From assembly GCA_000231825.2 (NCBI GenBank), contig JH720317.1, positions 681,281 through 745,280 on the forward strand: a DNA stretch of 64,000 nucleotides, written 5' to 3'. The stretch comes from Tetrahymena elliotti 4EA. Lineage: Eukaryota > Ciliophora > Oligohymenophorea > Hymenostomatida > Tetrahymenidae. Within the stretch, counting starts at the first letter, position 1. Each line of letters starts with the position of its first letter. The position numbers were made by a program, and so were the translations under genes. Of the stretch, positions 62,891-64,000 are shown piece by piece. The notes below the pieces were generated by a model, which saw only the letters and a program-made list of their open reading frames with translations, did not search any database and had not been told where the DNA came from.

Positions 62891-64000
62891 TTATTTTTTC
62901 ACACTTTTTAAATACGGCTTTATGATTATAGAAATATGTTAATATTATTATCAACTCTAAATCCGGTTTTAATAATTAATATTAAAGACTTTTTATTTAT
63001 TATATCATAATATTTCCAAATTATGTATCAAATTTAATTAATAATTATATTAATATAAATATTATATTATTAAAAGATCCTTTCTCTAATCAATAAATCG
63101 AATCATATTTGCTTTGAACAAACAAGATGTTCTTTTTTTATCAATATAATTATTCATCTTCAAAAATTATTTAGAGTTTTCTCATGTAAAATTGACTAAT
63201 TATGTAAAAACCTTTTCTCCAATAAACATCATGCATAACCAAGTTACATGAAAAAACCTGTTTGAAATATATATCAAAATATTTTTATATTTGATTTTTA
63301 TAAAATTGAGTTAAATTTCATCTTTTTTTTAACTTATTTAATTATGCCTTGATTTACTTTTCAACTTTTAAAGTAGTTTTAAAAATAAAGTAAAATTCAT
63401 ACTATCCTTTCAAAATAAAAAATAAATACAATTTTTTTAAATTTGATATTTATAATTTTTAGTTTTGACTCGATGTTGTTTAATTTTGTTGATTTGAACA
63501 TTTGAGTACTCTGAAAAAGACTAAGAGTGAGAGCTTTTTGAACTAAATAAATTTTTTAAAAGATTAGTACACTGATTTATTTCAAATATAATAGAAGATC
63601 TAATTCAAAAACCTTTAAAAAAAATAAAAATTCTTAGATTCTAAATTTTAATCATAAATATCTATTCAATAAATTAAAAATGAACATTTTCCCCCCTCAC
63701 AAATGGGTAATTTTGTAAATGCTACTAAAAACAAATTTGAACATAAATAGTTTGATTAGTGTTATAAATAGTACTCTTTATTATTATTACATTATTCTTG
63801 ATCATTATCATTATTTGTCTAAAAAATGTTTCGCCAGCCAAATCATTTTGAACTTTTTACATTCAAGTCATTTTCCATACCATATAAATCATAAAGAATT
63901 TAAGAAGGATTTATTTCAAAAAACTTGATAATTAATTTGTGGAATGCTATAATTTAGAGTTAAGAGGTCTTTATCTTTTGTTTAATAACTAAATACCCAG
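62891..64000. other. upstream flank of channel copy B, no gene seen
   Basis: This is AT-rich DNA up to the window edge. A 69-codon plus-strand frame at 63719-63928 ends in TGA and so is open in either code, but it has low-complexity composition, no intron partner and no recognisable motif. Confidence 0.45.

Noticed and set aside
63719..63928. 69-codon plus-strand frame ending in TGA
   Set aside because: Open in either code but low complexity, with no motif, and its length is within chance expectation for such AT-rich DNA with one stop codon.

Overview
The window reads as nuclear DNA of a ciliate close to Tetrahymena. It is very AT-rich. Its long reading frames run through many TAA and TAG codons, read as glutamine, and end only at TGA. 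Genes are cut by short AT-rich GT..AG introns. Intact genes and conserved splice frames fit macronuclear sequence. A run of 100 N at 51688-51787 shows a draft scaffold. Reading with the standard code breaks every real gene here into false fragments. Total lengths divisible by three after intron removal support most of the gene models below.

Layout. 1-755 (-): 3' truncated hydroxyisobutyryl-CoA hydrolase-like gene. 1875-5680 (-): 1230-residue coiled-coil protein. 7064-12652 (+): membrane protein with a Cache-like ectodomain, a TPR and a split VWA-like domain. 13393-14385 (+): SF-assemblin-type fibre protein. 15597-16490 (-): unknown membrane-anchored protein. 17304-29895 (-): giant Cys-rich, GPI-type surface protein with a nine-unit tandem repeat. 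31379-33695 (-): kinesin-2-like motor. 34784-45455: five small immobilization-antigen-like GPI-type genes (-) with a leucine-rich-repeat gene (+, 36609-40119) between the first and second. 46807-48650 (+): M17 leucyl aminopeptidase. About 49441-51182 (-): PX-domain sorting-nexin-like gene. 52302-57607 and 58228-62890 (-): tandem paralogous K+ channels with a cyclic-nucleotide-binding fold and a CCHC zinc knuckle.

Themes. Six secreted Cys-rich surface-protein genes lie within 28 kb, which suggests a surface-coat locus. Several genes look ciliary, cortical or membrane related (kinesin-2, SF-assemblin, channels, Cache receptor), but no shared operon or pathway is implied. The most unusual structures are the giant Cys-rich gene, the gene with one leucine-rich repeat per 90-base exon, and the VWA domain interrupted by a long low-complexity insert. 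No tRNA, rRNA, CRISPR or mobile element was recognised.
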